Source: an uncultured Tenacibaculum sp. (GTDB lineage Bacteria > Bacteroidota > Bacteroidia > Flavobacteriales > Flavobacteriaceae). Taken from it: DNA of 38,025 nt. Every line of letters begins with the position of its first letter. The first letter of the stretch is position 1. The DNA is taken from NCBI RefSeq assembly GCF_947502995.1, contig NZ_CANNBW010000032.1, positions 1-38,025 on the forward strand, written 5' to 3'. Positions 1-7,903 of the stretch are shown piece after piece. The notes under the pieces were generated by a model. The model made no database searches. It saw nothing but the letters and a program-made list of their open reading frames with translations, and was not told the DNA's origin. The translations under genes were made by a program, and so were the position numbers.

Positions 1-77
1 ATTACTGATTACTGATTACTGATTACTGATTACTGATTACTGATTACTGATTACTGATTACTGATTACTGATTACTG
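1..77. repeat. 7-bp tandem repeat, 11 exact copies of ATTACTG
   Basis: Eleven uninterrupted copies of ATTACTG fill positions 1-77, and the array probably continues beyond the left edge. It ends two bases before the stop codon of the minus-strand phosphopantetheinyl transferase gene (80-82). Because 7 is not a multiple of 3, all three frames read the same 21-base cycle. That cycle contains TGA on the plus strand and TAA on the minus strand, so the array cannot be translated on either strand. Confidence 0.98.
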
Positions 78-79
78 CA

Positions 80-706
80 TCACAATGCATATACACAAGT
101 GAAATCTTCAATCTCTAAGAAATTAATATCAAAGTTAGAAGTCATTCCTTCATATAGAATTTTTCCAGTAGTAGTATCGTTTTCAAAAGAGAAATCCTCT
201 ACATAAATATGATCTAGAAAAAGTAATTTTTTCTTTCCATAAATTTTGTATAAACTCTCTTTAGCTCCCCAAACTATGGTTAATTTGCTAACCAAAGCAT
301 CGTGGTTTGCAATAGATTTATATTCTTCAATTGGAGTAAACTTATGCGCGATTTTCACAATCTTATCACGCCTTTTTTCTATATCAATGCCTACTTTTTT
401 TTCTTTAGAAACAATCAATGCAGAAAAAGTAAAAGAATGGGTAATAGAAATATGAGTTCCGTCTTTTAAATGCGGTTTACCAAACTCATCATAAAATAAA
501 TCATGATCCTCATAACCAACTTCTCTAAGTAAATGACGTACACTTAAGAAACCTCTTTGGTGTAAATCAGATTTCATATTAGAAACACGTTTCAAGCTCT
601 GAGAAGTAAGATTTGTACCTTGAAATAAGTCATCATAAGACTCTTCAATCTTCCAAATCAAAACTTTAGCAGTATTATTAACAGTTATTGTTTTGTATAG
701 AGGCAT
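80..706 (-). CDS. 4'-phosphopantetheinyl transferase (Sfp-type)
   Basis: Transfers the phosphopantetheine arm of coenzyme A to a Ser of acyl or peptidyl carrier proteins. The 208-aa length fits the Sfp/HetI group. The two family signatures are visible: GIDIEKR in mid-protein, where the acidic residues bind Mg2+, and WGAKESLYK about 40 residues later, matching the W-x-x-K-E-x-x-x-K motif. The gene is divergent from ahcY, with 62 bp between the two start codons. It has no carrier-protein or polyketide gene beside it, so the carrier it serves is not shown by context; in flavobacteria such enzymes may serve fatty acid, flexirubin or peptide synthases. The stop codon lies against the 7-bp repeat array. 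Family assignment is firm; the substrate is unknown. Confidence 0.9.
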   Translation of the reverse strand: MPLYKTITVNNTAKVLIWKIEESYDDLFQGTNLTSQSLKRVSNMKSDLHQRGFLSVRHLLREVGYEDHDLFYDEFGKPHLKDGTHISITHSFTFSALIVSKEKKVGIDIEKRRDKIVKIAHKFTPIEEYKSIANHDALVSKLTIVWGAKESLYKIYGKKKLLFLDHIYVEDFSFENDTTTGKILYEGMTSNFDINFLEIEDFTCVYAL

Positions 707-725
707 GTTTTAGAAAGTTATTTTG

Positions 726-733
726 TAATTTTG
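726..733 (+). promoter_or_regulatory. -7 box of ahcY promoter (TAATTTTG)
   Basis: Exact match to the Bacteroidota -7 consensus TAnnTTTG, 35 bp before the ahcY ATG. No TTG lies at the expected 17-23 bp upstream, so only the -7 half is supported. Confidence 0.5.
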
Positions 734-768
734 CGACTCAAATTCAAGAAAAATAAAGATACAAAAAT

Positions 769-2085
769 ATGAGCACAAAAACCGCTGCGTATGTTCCTTA
801 CAAAGTTAAAGATATTTCTTTAGCAGATTGGGGAAGAAAAGAAATCGAATTAGCTGAAGCAGAAATGCCAGGTTTAATGAGTTTACGTGAGGAGTATAAA
901 GATGAGCAACCTTTAAAAGGAGCAAGAATTGCAGGATGTTTACACATGACGATTCAAACTGCGGTTTTAATTGAAACTTTACAAGCTTTAGGAGCTGAGG
1001 TTACTTGGAGTTCTTGTAACATTTTCTCTACTCAAGATCAGGCTGCTGCTGCAATTGCTGCTGCTGGTACTCCAGTTTATGCTTGGAAAGGAATGAACGA
1101 AGAGGAATTCGATTGGTGTATCGAACAAACTTTATTCTTCGGAGAAGAGAAGAAGCCATTAAACATGATCTTAGATGATGGTGGTGATTTAACAAATATG
1201 GTATTAGATAAATATCCAGAGTTAGCTGAAGGAATCAACGGATTATCTGAAGAAACTACTACTGGAGTTCACCGTTTATACGAAAGAGTAAAGAATGGAA
1301 CTTTACCAATGCCAGCAATTAACGTAAATGATTCTGTAACTAAATCTAAGTTTGATAACAAATACGGATGTAAAGAATCTGCTGTTGATGCAATTCGTCG
1401 TGCTACAGATGTAATGTTAGCAGGAAAAAGAGTTGTAGTTTGTGGATATGGAGATGTAGGTAAAGGTACTGCTGCTTCTTTCCGTGGAGCTGGATCTATC
1501 GTTACTGTTACAGAAATCGATCCAATTTGTGCTTTACAAGCTGCAATGGACGGTTTTGAAGTTAAGAGATTAGAGTCTGTTGTAGGAAATGCAGATATCG
1601 TAATTACAACTACTGGAAATAAAGATATCGTTCAAGGTCAACATTTCGAAGCTTTAAAAGACAAAGCAATCGTTTGTAACATTGGACACTTCGATAATGA
1701 AATCGATATGGCTTGGTTAAACGAAAAGTATGGAAATACTAAAGTTGAAATCAAACCTCAAGTTGATAAATATACAATCAACGGAAACGACGTAATCATT
1801 TTAGCTGAAGGACGTTTAGTAAACTTAGGTTGTGCTACAGGTCACCCAAGTTTTGTAATGTCGAATTCATTCACAAACCAAACATTAGCACAAATCGAAT
1901 TATGGAATAATGTTGAGGCGTATAAGAATGATGTTTACATGTTACCAAAGCACTTAGATGAGAAAGTAGCAAAATTACACTTAGCTAAGATCGGTGTAGA
2001 GTTAACAGAATTACGTAAAGATCAAGCAGAATATATTGGTGTAACTGTTGAAGGACCATTCAAACCAGAACATTACAGATACTAA
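769..2085 (+). CDS. ahcY: S-adenosylhomocysteinase
   Basis: Cytosolic NAD-dependent enzyme that splits S-adenosylhomocysteine into adenosine and homocysteine, removing the product inhibitor of methyltransferases. At 438 aa it has the usual length. Visible family features are the N-terminal GARIAGCLHMTIQTAVLIET block, the ILDDGGDLTN substrate motif, the NAD-binding GYGDVGKGTA loop, CNIGHFDNEID, and the C-terminal end KPEHYRY typical of the family. It is monocistronic: a promoter-like box lies upstream and a strong hairpin terminator downstream. Codon use is smooth and the gene looks like a highly expressed core gene. Confidence 0.98.
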   Translation: MSTKTAAYVPYKVKDISLADWGRKEIELAEAEMPGLMSLREEYKDEQPLKGARIAGCLHMTIQTAVLIETLQALGAEVTWSSCNIFSTQDQAAAAIAAAGTPVYAWKGMNEEEFDWCIEQTLFFGEEKKPLNMILDDGGDLTNMVLDKYPELAEGINGLSEETTTGVHRLYERVKNGTLPMPAINVNDSVTKSKFDNKYGCKESAVDAIRRATDVMLAGKRVVVCGYGDVGKGTAASFRGAGSIVTVTEIDPICALQAAMDGFEVKRLESVVGNADIVITTTGNKDIVQGQHFEALKDKAIVCNIGHFDNEIDMAWLNEKYGNTKVEIKPQVDKYTINGNDVIILAEGRLVNLGCATGHPSFVMSNSFTNQTLAQIELWNNVEAYKNDVYMLPKHLDEKVAKLHLAKIGVELTELRKDQAEYIGVTVEGPFKPEHYRY

Positions 2086-2110
2086 AAATTAGTAGCTCGT
2101 TATATATCTA

Positions 2111-2138
2111 AAACCTCACCAAATGGTGAGGTTTTTTT
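2111..2138 (+). terminator. Rho-independent terminator of ahcY
   Basis: Inverted repeat AAACCTCACC / GGTGAGGTTT with a 4-base loop, followed by a run of T, 25 bp after the ahcY stop. Confidence 0.9.
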
Positions 2139-2260
2139 ATGGTTCATATTCTTTGTGAATTTCAATAAATAATTAAAAAATGAAATTATTTAAGAGTTTA
2201 TTAATAGATTGTGTAGTTGTAATCTAGGTATCTTCGTCGCTTTAAAAGGTGAAAGATTTT

Positions 2261-2677
2261 ATGTCGTTGATAAAAAAACTACTTTTAAATTTCTCAGTAA
2301 GTCTCTTTGTTTCCGGATTTTTATCCGCACAAAAAAGTACTATGACAACTTCAAACAAAGATTTTACGAGTCAAATAGGGATACTAAAATTAAATCTCAA
2401 CACTTCTTCGGAAAGCGAAGATATAAATGCGAATTCAAGATTTAACTCAAGAATATTTTTCGATCAAAAACTTTTAATAGAAGAAAGTTTATTTGATAGT
2501 TTTAAAAATAGGGAAAAAAAGAAAAAAGGATTAGAAGGTTTATTAGGAAATGACGGAAGAGATAATTATGATGCTGTTGCTTATCAGATTGTTAAAGACA
2601 TAGATAAAGATATTCGTTGGACAAGAAAATTATTCAAAAAAAGTGATTTTAATATTAATCTCGTTTTTGGATTTTAA
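2261..2677 (+). CDS. Small secreted protein of unknown function
   Basis: 138-aa protein whose first ~23 residues form a clear Sec signal peptide: a basic start MSLIKK, a hydrophobic stretch, and a likely cut after GFLSAQ. The ATG at 2261 is preferred over an in-frame GTG at 2249 because it opens directly onto the signal peptide. The mature part is hydrophilic, with a Lys-rich cluster (NREKKKKG) near residue 90 and a Gly/Asp-rich segment after it; it has no Cys. I recognise no family. It stands alone between two hairpin terminators. The region upstream (2139-2260) also holds a 15-codon ORF at 2180-2227 that I do not call. Confidence 0.6.
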   Translation: MSLIKKLLLNFSVSLFVSGFLSAQKSTMTTSNKDFTSQIGILKLNLNTSSESEDINANSRFNSRIFFDQKLLIEESLFDSFKNREKKKKGLEGLLGNDGRDNYDAVAYQIVKDIDKDIRWTRKLFKKSDFNINLVFGF

Positions 2678-2686
2678 AGTATAATG

Positions 2687-2713
2687 AAAACCTCGTCATC
2701 GACGAGGTTTTTT
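2687..2713. terminator. Bidirectional terminator hairpin
   Basis: Arms AAAACCTCGTC / GACGAGGTTTT around a 3-base loop, with T runs on both strands. It lies between the convergent genes ending at 2677 (plus) and 2728 (minus) and can serve both. Confidence 0.9.
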
Positions 2714-2727
2714 GTTTTTACTAACTA

Positions 2728-2910
2728 TTAGCAAATTCTATCATAAGTATCTAAAACTCTATCAGCACCATTTAAATTACCATTATCTAAATATCTTTCA
2801 GCTCTTCTTAATAAACGATCACATCTTCTTTCAGAAGGCTTTCCTCCGTAAATTTCTTGTTGCTCTACTTTGTTTAAAGTTTTTCCTAAGTTTAAAAATT
2901 GGTTTTTCAT
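2728..2910 (-). CDS. Double-glycine leader peptide, two-Cys helical core
   Basis: 60-aa precursor. Residues 1-23 (MKNQFLNLGKTLNKVEQQEI then YGG) form the leader seen on many Bacteroidota bacteriocin-like or modified peptides, with the processing site after Gly22-Gly23. The core of 37 residues is highly charged, with one Cys near its start (Cys30) and one as the very last residue (Cys60). The residues between look like two amphipathic helices joined by a DNGNLNG turn, so a disulfide could staple a helical hairpin (inference). No modification enzyme or peptidase-containing ABC exporter lies in the window, so processing would be in trans. Leader similarity to the proteins at 7904, 24800 and 25085 supports the call; the activity is unknown. 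Confidence 0.8.
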   Translation of the reverse strand: MKNQFLNLGKTLNKVEQQEIYGGKPSERRCDRLLRRAERYLDNGNLNGADRVLDTYDRIC

Positions 2911-3230
2911 GTTAAAATGTTTTTCAAGTTCTATTATTTGGTCACTCTATCGGCGCCAATAAAATATCCCAAGAATAGAAGGTTATTAAATCTATGATTA
3001 TTTGTTTTTAAAGTCATTCATAGCTTTATGACTTTTAAAATTTATTGCAATTAATTTGACGCAATATATAAAGTTGAAATGTAATAATAATATTGATTTT
3101 TGTTAAAATAATACAAACAAAACAACTGTCTAGTGTAAATAATTGATAGCTAATTTTTAAGATGAAAATTAATTTTTAAAATAAAAGTAGATAGATTTCA
3201 TTACATTTATAACAATCAAATTAATTATAC
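2911..3230. other. Intergenic region, 320 bp, no gene seen
   Basis: AT-rich spacer between divergent genes and therefore expected to hold both promoters. It contains an 8-bp inverted repeat AAAGTCAT / ATGACTTT (3010-3017 and 3028-3035, 10-base loop) and a weak -7-like TACATTTA at 3202-3209, 21 bp before the ATG at 3231. I see no coding potential of note. Confidence 0.5.
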
Positions 3231-4349
3231 ATGAAACCCTTCATTATCTTAAGTGTCTTTTTAATTTTTAGTTCGTGTAATTCACAGAACGATTCAAAAA
3301 AAGAAATAATCCCTAATAAGAAAACAACCTTAGTCATCGATTTGCCTAAATTGAATTTACAACAAGCAAATAAACTTGCAACACTGCCAGTTCACTGTAT
3401 AAATGTAGAATATCCTAATAAATTAAATCAAACTATTGGAAGTAATAAGGATTTAAAATCTCCTAAAGAATTGCATCCAGCATTTTACGGATGTTTCGAT
3501 TGGCATTCTTCTGTCCATGGACATTGGAGTTTGGTTTCTTTGTTAAAACAATTTCCGAATTTAGATAATGCAGCATCGATTAAACAGCAATTACTTCAGA
3601 ATATTTCAAAAGAAAATATACAAAGAGAAGTAGCTTATTTTGATGGGAAATATAACAAGAGTTACGAACGAACTTACGGTTGGGCTTGGTTGCTTAAACT
3701 TGCAGAAGAATTATATACATGGAATGATCCAGTAGCAAAAAAACTAGAACAAAATTTACAACCGTTAACTAATTTAATGGTAAAAAAGTATATGGAGTTT
3801 TTACCAAAATTGAGATATCCGATTCGAGTAGGAGAGCATACAAATACGGCATTCGGATTAACTTTTGCTTGGGATTACGCAAATACCGTAAATAATATCG
3901 AGTTAAAATTACTAATTGAAACTAGAGCTAAAGAATTTTATTTAAAGGATCAAAATTGTCCGATCTCTTGGGAACCTAGCGGATTTGATTTTTTGTCTCC
4001 TTGTTTACAAGAAGCAGCAATTATGAAGCGAGTTTTATCTAAAGATTTGTTTAAAGACTGGTTGAATAAATTTTTACCTCAATTATCTGATGAGAATTTT
4101 AAATTTCCAGTTGGAGAAGTTTCAGATAGAAAAGATGGAAAGTTAGTGCATTTAGATGGTGTGAATTTTTCTAGAGCTTGGGCATTGTCTACTATAATTA
4201 GAGATTTACCAGAATACAATCATTTAAAAGTATTAATTAAAGAACACATTGATTATTCATTACCAAATCTTGTAGGTGATAGTTATGAAGGTGGACATTG
4301 GTTAGGTAGTTTCGCTATTTATGCCTTAAACTCCGTGAATCATGATTAA
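3231..4349 (+). CDS. DUF2891 family lipoprotein
   Basis: 372-aa protein beginning with a lipoprotein signal peptide (lipobox SSC, Cys16), so it should be anchored in a cell-envelope membrane. The mature part matches DUF2891 by its conserved HPAFYGCFDWHSSVHGHW block near residues 83-100 and the RVGEHTNTAFG and HLDGVNFSRAWAL segments; the many His, Trp and Asp residues look like an enzyme active site, possibly an alpha/alpha-barrel (inference). No biochemical role is known to me for the family. Its stop overlaps the start of the next gene by 8 bp, placing it as first gene of the 5-oxoprolinase operon and suggesting a related substrate. Confidence 0.85.
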   Translation: MKPFIILSVFLIFSSCNSQNDSKKEIIPNKKTTLVIDLPKLNLQQANKLATLPVHCINVEYPNKLNQTIGSNKDLKSPKELHPAFYGCFDWHSSVHGHWSLVSLLKQFPNLDNAASIKQQLLQNISKENIQREVAYFDGKYNKSYERTYGWAWLLKLAEELYTWNDPVAKKLEQNLQPLTNLMVKKYMEFLPKLRYPIRVGEHTNTAFGLTFAWDYANTVNNIELKLLIETRAKEFYLKDQNCPISWEPSGFDFLSPCLQEAAIMKRVLSKDLFKDWLNKFLPQLSDENFKFPVGEVSDRKDGKLVHLDGVNFSRAWALSTIIRDLPEYNHLKVLIKEHIDYSLPNLVGDSYEGGHWLGSFAIYALNSVNHD

Positions 4350-5568
4350 GAAATGGTTTAAGAATATTGGTCCTGGTACTTTAGTTGCTGCAGCTTTTAT
4401 TGGTCCAGGGACAGTTACTTTATGTAGCATAGCTGGAGCAAATTTTGGATTCAGCTTATTATGGGCTATGTTAATTTCTATTCTAGCAACTATTTTTTTA
4501 CAAGAAATGGCAGCTCGTTTAGGAATCATTTCTCAAAAAGGATTATCTGAAGTTATTAGAAATGAAATTGAAAATCCTGTTGTAAAAAATATTCTTATAG
4601 TTTTAATTCTTGTGGCTATTGTTGTAGGAAATTCACTATATGAAGCTGGAAATATTAGTGGAGGTGTATTAGGCTTAGAAACAATTTTAGGGCAATGGAG
4701 ATTTTCTAGCGGAACTTTTTCTATTAATTTTATAAGTGTTTTAATTGGTGTAATAGCGTTTATACTGTTATATATTGGAAACTATAAGTTTTTAGAAAAA
4801 GCTTTGGTGAGTCTCGTGATATTAATGAGTATTTCTTTTGTTACAACAGCAATAATTACCAAACCGAATGTACTTGAAATTATAAAAGGAATGTTTCTTT
4901 TTAAAGTTCCAGACAAAGGTTTACTTACAGTTATAGGTTTAATTGGTACAACTGTAGTTCCTTATAATATTTTTTTACATGCTTCTTTGGTAAAAGAAAA
5001 ATGGAACAACAAAGAAGATATTAGAGCTGCTAAAAAAGACACTGTGATTTCTATTTTTTTAGGCGGCTTAGTGTCTATAGCTATTATTATTTCTGCTGCG
5101 GCAATTCAATCAGATACAATTACTAATGCTGCCGATTTAGCAAAAGGTTTAGAACCTTTATATGGTAGTTTAGCCAAATACTTTTTAGCGATCGGTTTAT
5201 TTGCTGCCGGAATTACTTCTGCAATTACAGCTCCTTTGGCCGCAGCGTATGTAACTAAAGGTTGTTTAGGTTGGAATGTAGATTTAAAATCGAAAAAGTT
5301 TAGAGGAGTTTGGATTTTCATTCTAGTATTAGGGATTTTATTTTCTTCTTTAGGGGTAAAACCAATTCAAATTATTAAAGTAGCACAAGTAGCAAATGGC
5401 TTGTTGTTACCGTTGATAGCAGGAATCTTATTATGGGTAATGAATAAAGAAAATATTTTAGGAAAGTTTAAAAACACGAAATTCCAGAATTTTATTGGAC
5501 TATGTATTTTAGCTTTTACTATTTTCTTAGGATTGAAGAGTATTTTAAAAGTATTTCAGGTATTTTAA
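4342..5568 (+). CDS. NRAMP-fold transporter lacking metal-site residues (YcsG-like)
   Basis: 408-aa, about 11 membrane segments, inner membrane. The first segment aligns with classical NRAMP (GPGTLVAAAFI then GPGT), but the metal-binding DPGN motif is replaced by Gly21-Pro-Gly-Thr24. In segment 6 the MPHN motif is replaced by Val206-Pro-Tyr-Asn209. The Asp, first Asn and Met ligands of Mn/Fe transport are therefore absent. It sits 1 bp before pxpA and overlaps the DUF2891 gene by 8 bp. Bacillus subtilis has an equivalent NRAMP-like gene (ycsG) beside ycsF and kipI/kipA. Import of 5-oxoproline or a related organic substrate is the likely role (inference); a MntH-type annotation would be misleading. 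Confidence 0.85.
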   Translation: MIKKWFKNIGPGTLVAAAFIGPGTVTLCSIAGANFGFSLLWAMLISILATIFLQEMAARLGIISQKGLSEVIRNEIENPVVKNILIVLILVAIVVGNSLYEAGNISGGVLGLETILGQWRFSSGTFSINFISVLIGVIAFILLYIGNYKFLEKALVSLVILMSISFVTTAIITKPNVLEIIKGMFLFKVPDKGLLTVIGLIGTTVVPYNIFLHASLVKEKWNNKEDIRAAKKDTVISIFLGGLVSIAIIISAAAIQSDTITNAADLAKGLEPLYGSLAKYFLAIGLFAAGITSAITAPLAAAYVTKGCLGWNVDLKSKKFRGVWIFILVLGILFSSLGVKPIQIIKVAQVANGLLLPLIAGILLWVMNKENILGKFKNTKFQNFIGLCILAFTIFLGLKSILKVFQVF

Positions 5569-5569
5569 A

Positions 5570-6289
5570 ATGATAGATATTAATTGTGATGTAGGTGAAG
5601 GTGTAAATAATGAAGATAAATTAATGCCGTTAATTTCTTCATGCAACATCGCTTGTAATGCTCATGCGGGAAGTGTTGAAATTATAGATAATGTAATTGT
5701 TTTAGCAAAAAAGTATAAAGTAAAAATTGGAGCGCATCCGTCATTTCCTGATAGGGAAAACTTCGGAAGAAAGTTAATGGATATTTCCGAGGAAAAACTT
5801 CAAAATAGTATAGAAGATCAACTTGAATTATTAATTGAAAGATCAGAAAAACAAGGTGTAAAAATTCATCATGTGAAGCCTCATGGAGCTTTATATAATA
5901 TCGCCGCTAAAGAAGAATATTATGCTAATATTGTTTTAAATGCTATAGAAAAAAAATTACCTAAAGCATTTTTGTACGCACCATACAATTCTGTAATTTC
6001 AAACTTAGCCGAAGAAAGAAATATTAAGGTAAAATTCGAAGCATTTTTAGATAGAGCTTATAATAACGATTTATCGTTAGTGTCTAGAAATTTACCAGGA
6101 GCTTTAATTTTAAACGAACATAAAGCTTGGGAACAACTACAAAGAATGATTCAAAAAGAGGAGGTAATTTCAATTCAAGAAGATGTAGTAAATATTAAAG
6201 CAGATACTTTTTGTGTACATGGAGATAATGATCATGCAATTCAAATGTTGATTTACATAAATGCTATGTTGAATGAGTTTGAAAGATAA
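5570..6289 (+). CDS. pxpA: 5-oxoprolinase subunit A (LamB/YcsF family)
   Basis: Subunit A of the ATP-dependent prokaryotic 5-oxoprolinase PxpABC, which hydrolyses cytosolic 5-oxoproline (pyroglutamate) to glutamate. The 239-aa length is normal. The opening MIDINCDVGEG and the following NIACNAHAGS, GAHPSFPDR and HVKPHGALYN blocks are diagnostic of the LamB/YcsF family. It follows the transporter by 1 bp and overlaps pxpB by 17 bp, so translational coupling is likely. Confidence 0.95.
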   Translation: MIDINCDVGEGVNNEDKLMPLISSCNIACNAHAGSVEIIDNVIVLAKKYKVKIGAHPSFPDRENFGRKLMDISEEKLQNSIEDQLELLIERSEKQGVKIHHVKPHGALYNIAAKEEYYANIVLNAIEKKLPKAFLYAPYNSVISNLAEERNIKVKFEAFLDRAYNNDLSLVSRNLPGALILNEHKAWEQLQRMIQKEEVISIQEDVVNIKADTFCVHGDNDHAIQMLIYINAMLNEFER

Positions 6290-7010
6290 TTTAATATTTA
6301 AACGACTAGGAGAAAAAGCAATTTTAATTGAATGGAATAGCGAAGTGCAACCTTCTTTGATAGATGAAATCACAAGTTTTAAAAATGAAATTCTCGATAA
6401 AAAAATAGATCAAATTCAAGATTTTATCATAGGCTATACTTCTTTAGTTATTAAATACAATAAAGAAATTATAGGTTTTTCTGATGAAATAGCAGCACTC
6501 CAAAAAATCTATTCTGAAAAAGGGGAAGTAAAAAAAGAAGCAAAATTTATTTGGGAAATTCCCGTGTGTTATCATGTCGATTTCGGATTTGATTTACCAG
6601 AAATGAGTAAACAATTAAATGTATCGATTAAAGAATTAATCGATATTCATAGCACAACATTATATACCGTACATTTTATTGGTTTTTTACCTGGTTTCCT
6701 GTATTTAGGAGGATTGAATACTAAACTTTTCATACAACGAAAAGCAACACCTTTACTAAAAGTCCCAAAAGGAGCAGTTGCAATTGGCGGAAAACAAACA
6801 GGAATATATCCTGAAGAGAGTGCTGGAGGTTGGCAAATTATAGGAAAAACTCCAGTTAACTTTTTTAATGTAAATAAAACGATTCCTTGTTTTGCAAAAG
6901 CGGGAGATAAAATTCGTTTTAAGTCAATTACGAAAAAAGAATTTGTTTCACTAGAACAAAGTATTTCAGAAGGAAGTTACGAACTACATAAAACCGAATG
7001 GCATGCTTAA
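6273..7010 (+). CDS. pxpB: 5-oxoprolinase subunit B (KipI-like)
   Basis: 245-aa subunit B of 5-oxoprolinase. The C-terminal cyclophilin-like half carries the conserved GFLPGFLYLGGL, KATPLLKVPKGAVAIGG, QTGIYPEESAGGWQIIG and TP motifs. The Bacillus homologue KipI also binds the sporulation kinase KinA, but flavobacteria do not sporulate and the neighbours favour the metabolic role. The ATG is chosen because it gives the usual N-terminus (FKRLGEKAILIEW). It overlaps pxpA by 17 bp and pxpC by 8 bp. Confidence 0.95.
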   Translation: MSLKDNLIFKRLGEKAILIEWNSEVQPSLIDEITSFKNEILDKKIDQIQDFIIGYTSLVIKYNKEIIGFSDEIAALQKIYSEKGEVKKEAKFIWEIPVCYHVDFGFDLPEMSKQLNVSIKELIDIHSTTLYTVHFIGFLPGFLYLGGLNTKLFIQRKATPLLKVPKGAVAIGGKQTGIYPEESAGGWQIIGKTPVNFFNVNKTIPCFAKAGDKIRFKSITKKEFVSLEQSISEGSYELHKTEWHA

Positions 7011-7851
7011 AGTTTTACATCCAGGTTTTTTTTCTACAATTCAAGATCAAGGAAGATTTGGTTATGCACATTATGGAGTTCCAACTTCCGGAGCAATGGA
7101 TTTATATGCACATCAATTAGCTAATGCAATTCTAAATAATAATCAGAATGCAAGTACTATTGAAATTACCTTCGGAGGTGCGAAATTTCAATTTTTAAAA
7201 CGAACTCAAATAAGTATTACAGGAGCAGGTTTTAATCCGAAAATCAATGGAAGCTCTATTGAAACAAATAAAAGAATTACAGTTAATGCTGGTGATGTTT
7301 TATCTTTTGGAAAAAGAGAATACGGATTAAGAACATATCTTGCTGTTTTAAATGGTTTTGACGTGGATACAGTTTTAGGAAGTAAAAGTTTTTATAAAGG
7401 AATAACTAAAGAAAACTTGTTAAAAAAGGGCGACGAAATTCCATTTCTAGAAACTAATAATGAAAATAAAAACACTTACACAAGAATTAATATAAACTCA
7501 CTTCATTTTATAAATCCAATATTGAATTCCTATAAAGGACCTGAATTCGATTTACTTTCATTAAAACAAAGAAAAAAACTCTTAGAAATAAACTTTGAAA
7601 TATCAGCAAATAACAGTAGAATGGGGTATTTCTTAGAAGAAACAATAGAAAATAATTTTCCGACTATGTTGTCTTCAGGTGTTGTACCTGGAATAGTACA
7701 ATTAACACCTTCAGGAAAATTAATTGTATTAATGCGCGATTGTCAAGTTACTGGAGGTTATCCGAGAGTTTTACAATTAACATCACAAGCAATAAATCAA
7801 TTAGCGCAGAAAACAACTAAAGATATTGTGAATTTTTCTTTAATTAAATAG
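7003..7851 (+). CDS. pxpC: 5-oxoprolinase subunit C (KipA-like)
   Basis: 282-aa subunit C, biotin-dependent-carboxyltransferase-like fold. The N-terminus holds the family signature: FSTIQDQGRFGYAHYGVP followed by TSGAMD. The C-terminus holds the MRDCQVTGGYPRV block. It is the last gene of the operon. No strong terminator hairpin is visible before the leader-peptide gene 52 bp downstream, so read-through into that gene is possible. Confidence 0.95.
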   Translation: MLKVLHPGFFSTIQDQGRFGYAHYGVPTSGAMDLYAHQLANAILNNNQNASTIEITFGGAKFQFLKRTQISITGAGFNPKINGSSIETNKRITVNAGDVLSFGKREYGLRTYLAVLNGFDVDTVLGSKSFYKGITKENLLKKGDEIPFLETNNENKNTYTRININSLHFINPILNSYKGPEFDLLSLKQRKKLLEINFEISANNSRMGYFLEETIENNFPTMLSSGVVPGIVQLTPSGKLIVLMRDCQVTGGYPRVLQLTSQAINQLAQKTTKDIVNFSLIK

Positions 7852-7903
7852 TAACAAAATTTTTGTTTGAGTAACGTTAAGATATAACAATGAATAATTT
7901 AAC

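Noticed and set aside
1..77. CRISPR array
   Set aside because: The units are 7 bp with no spacers; this is a simple tandem repeat.
2180..2227. 15-codon ORF starting MKLFKSLL
   Set aside because: Looks like the start of a signal peptide but stops at once; too short to support as a gene or leader.
2209..2445. 78-aa ORF overlapping the secreted protein gene
   Set aside because: Different frame, basic low-complexity translation, no signal or motif; the frame at 2261 has a proper signal peptide.
4342..5568. MntH-type manganese/iron transporter
   Set aside because: The fold fits, but the DPGN and MPHN metal-binding motifs are replaced, and the operon points to 5-oxoproline.
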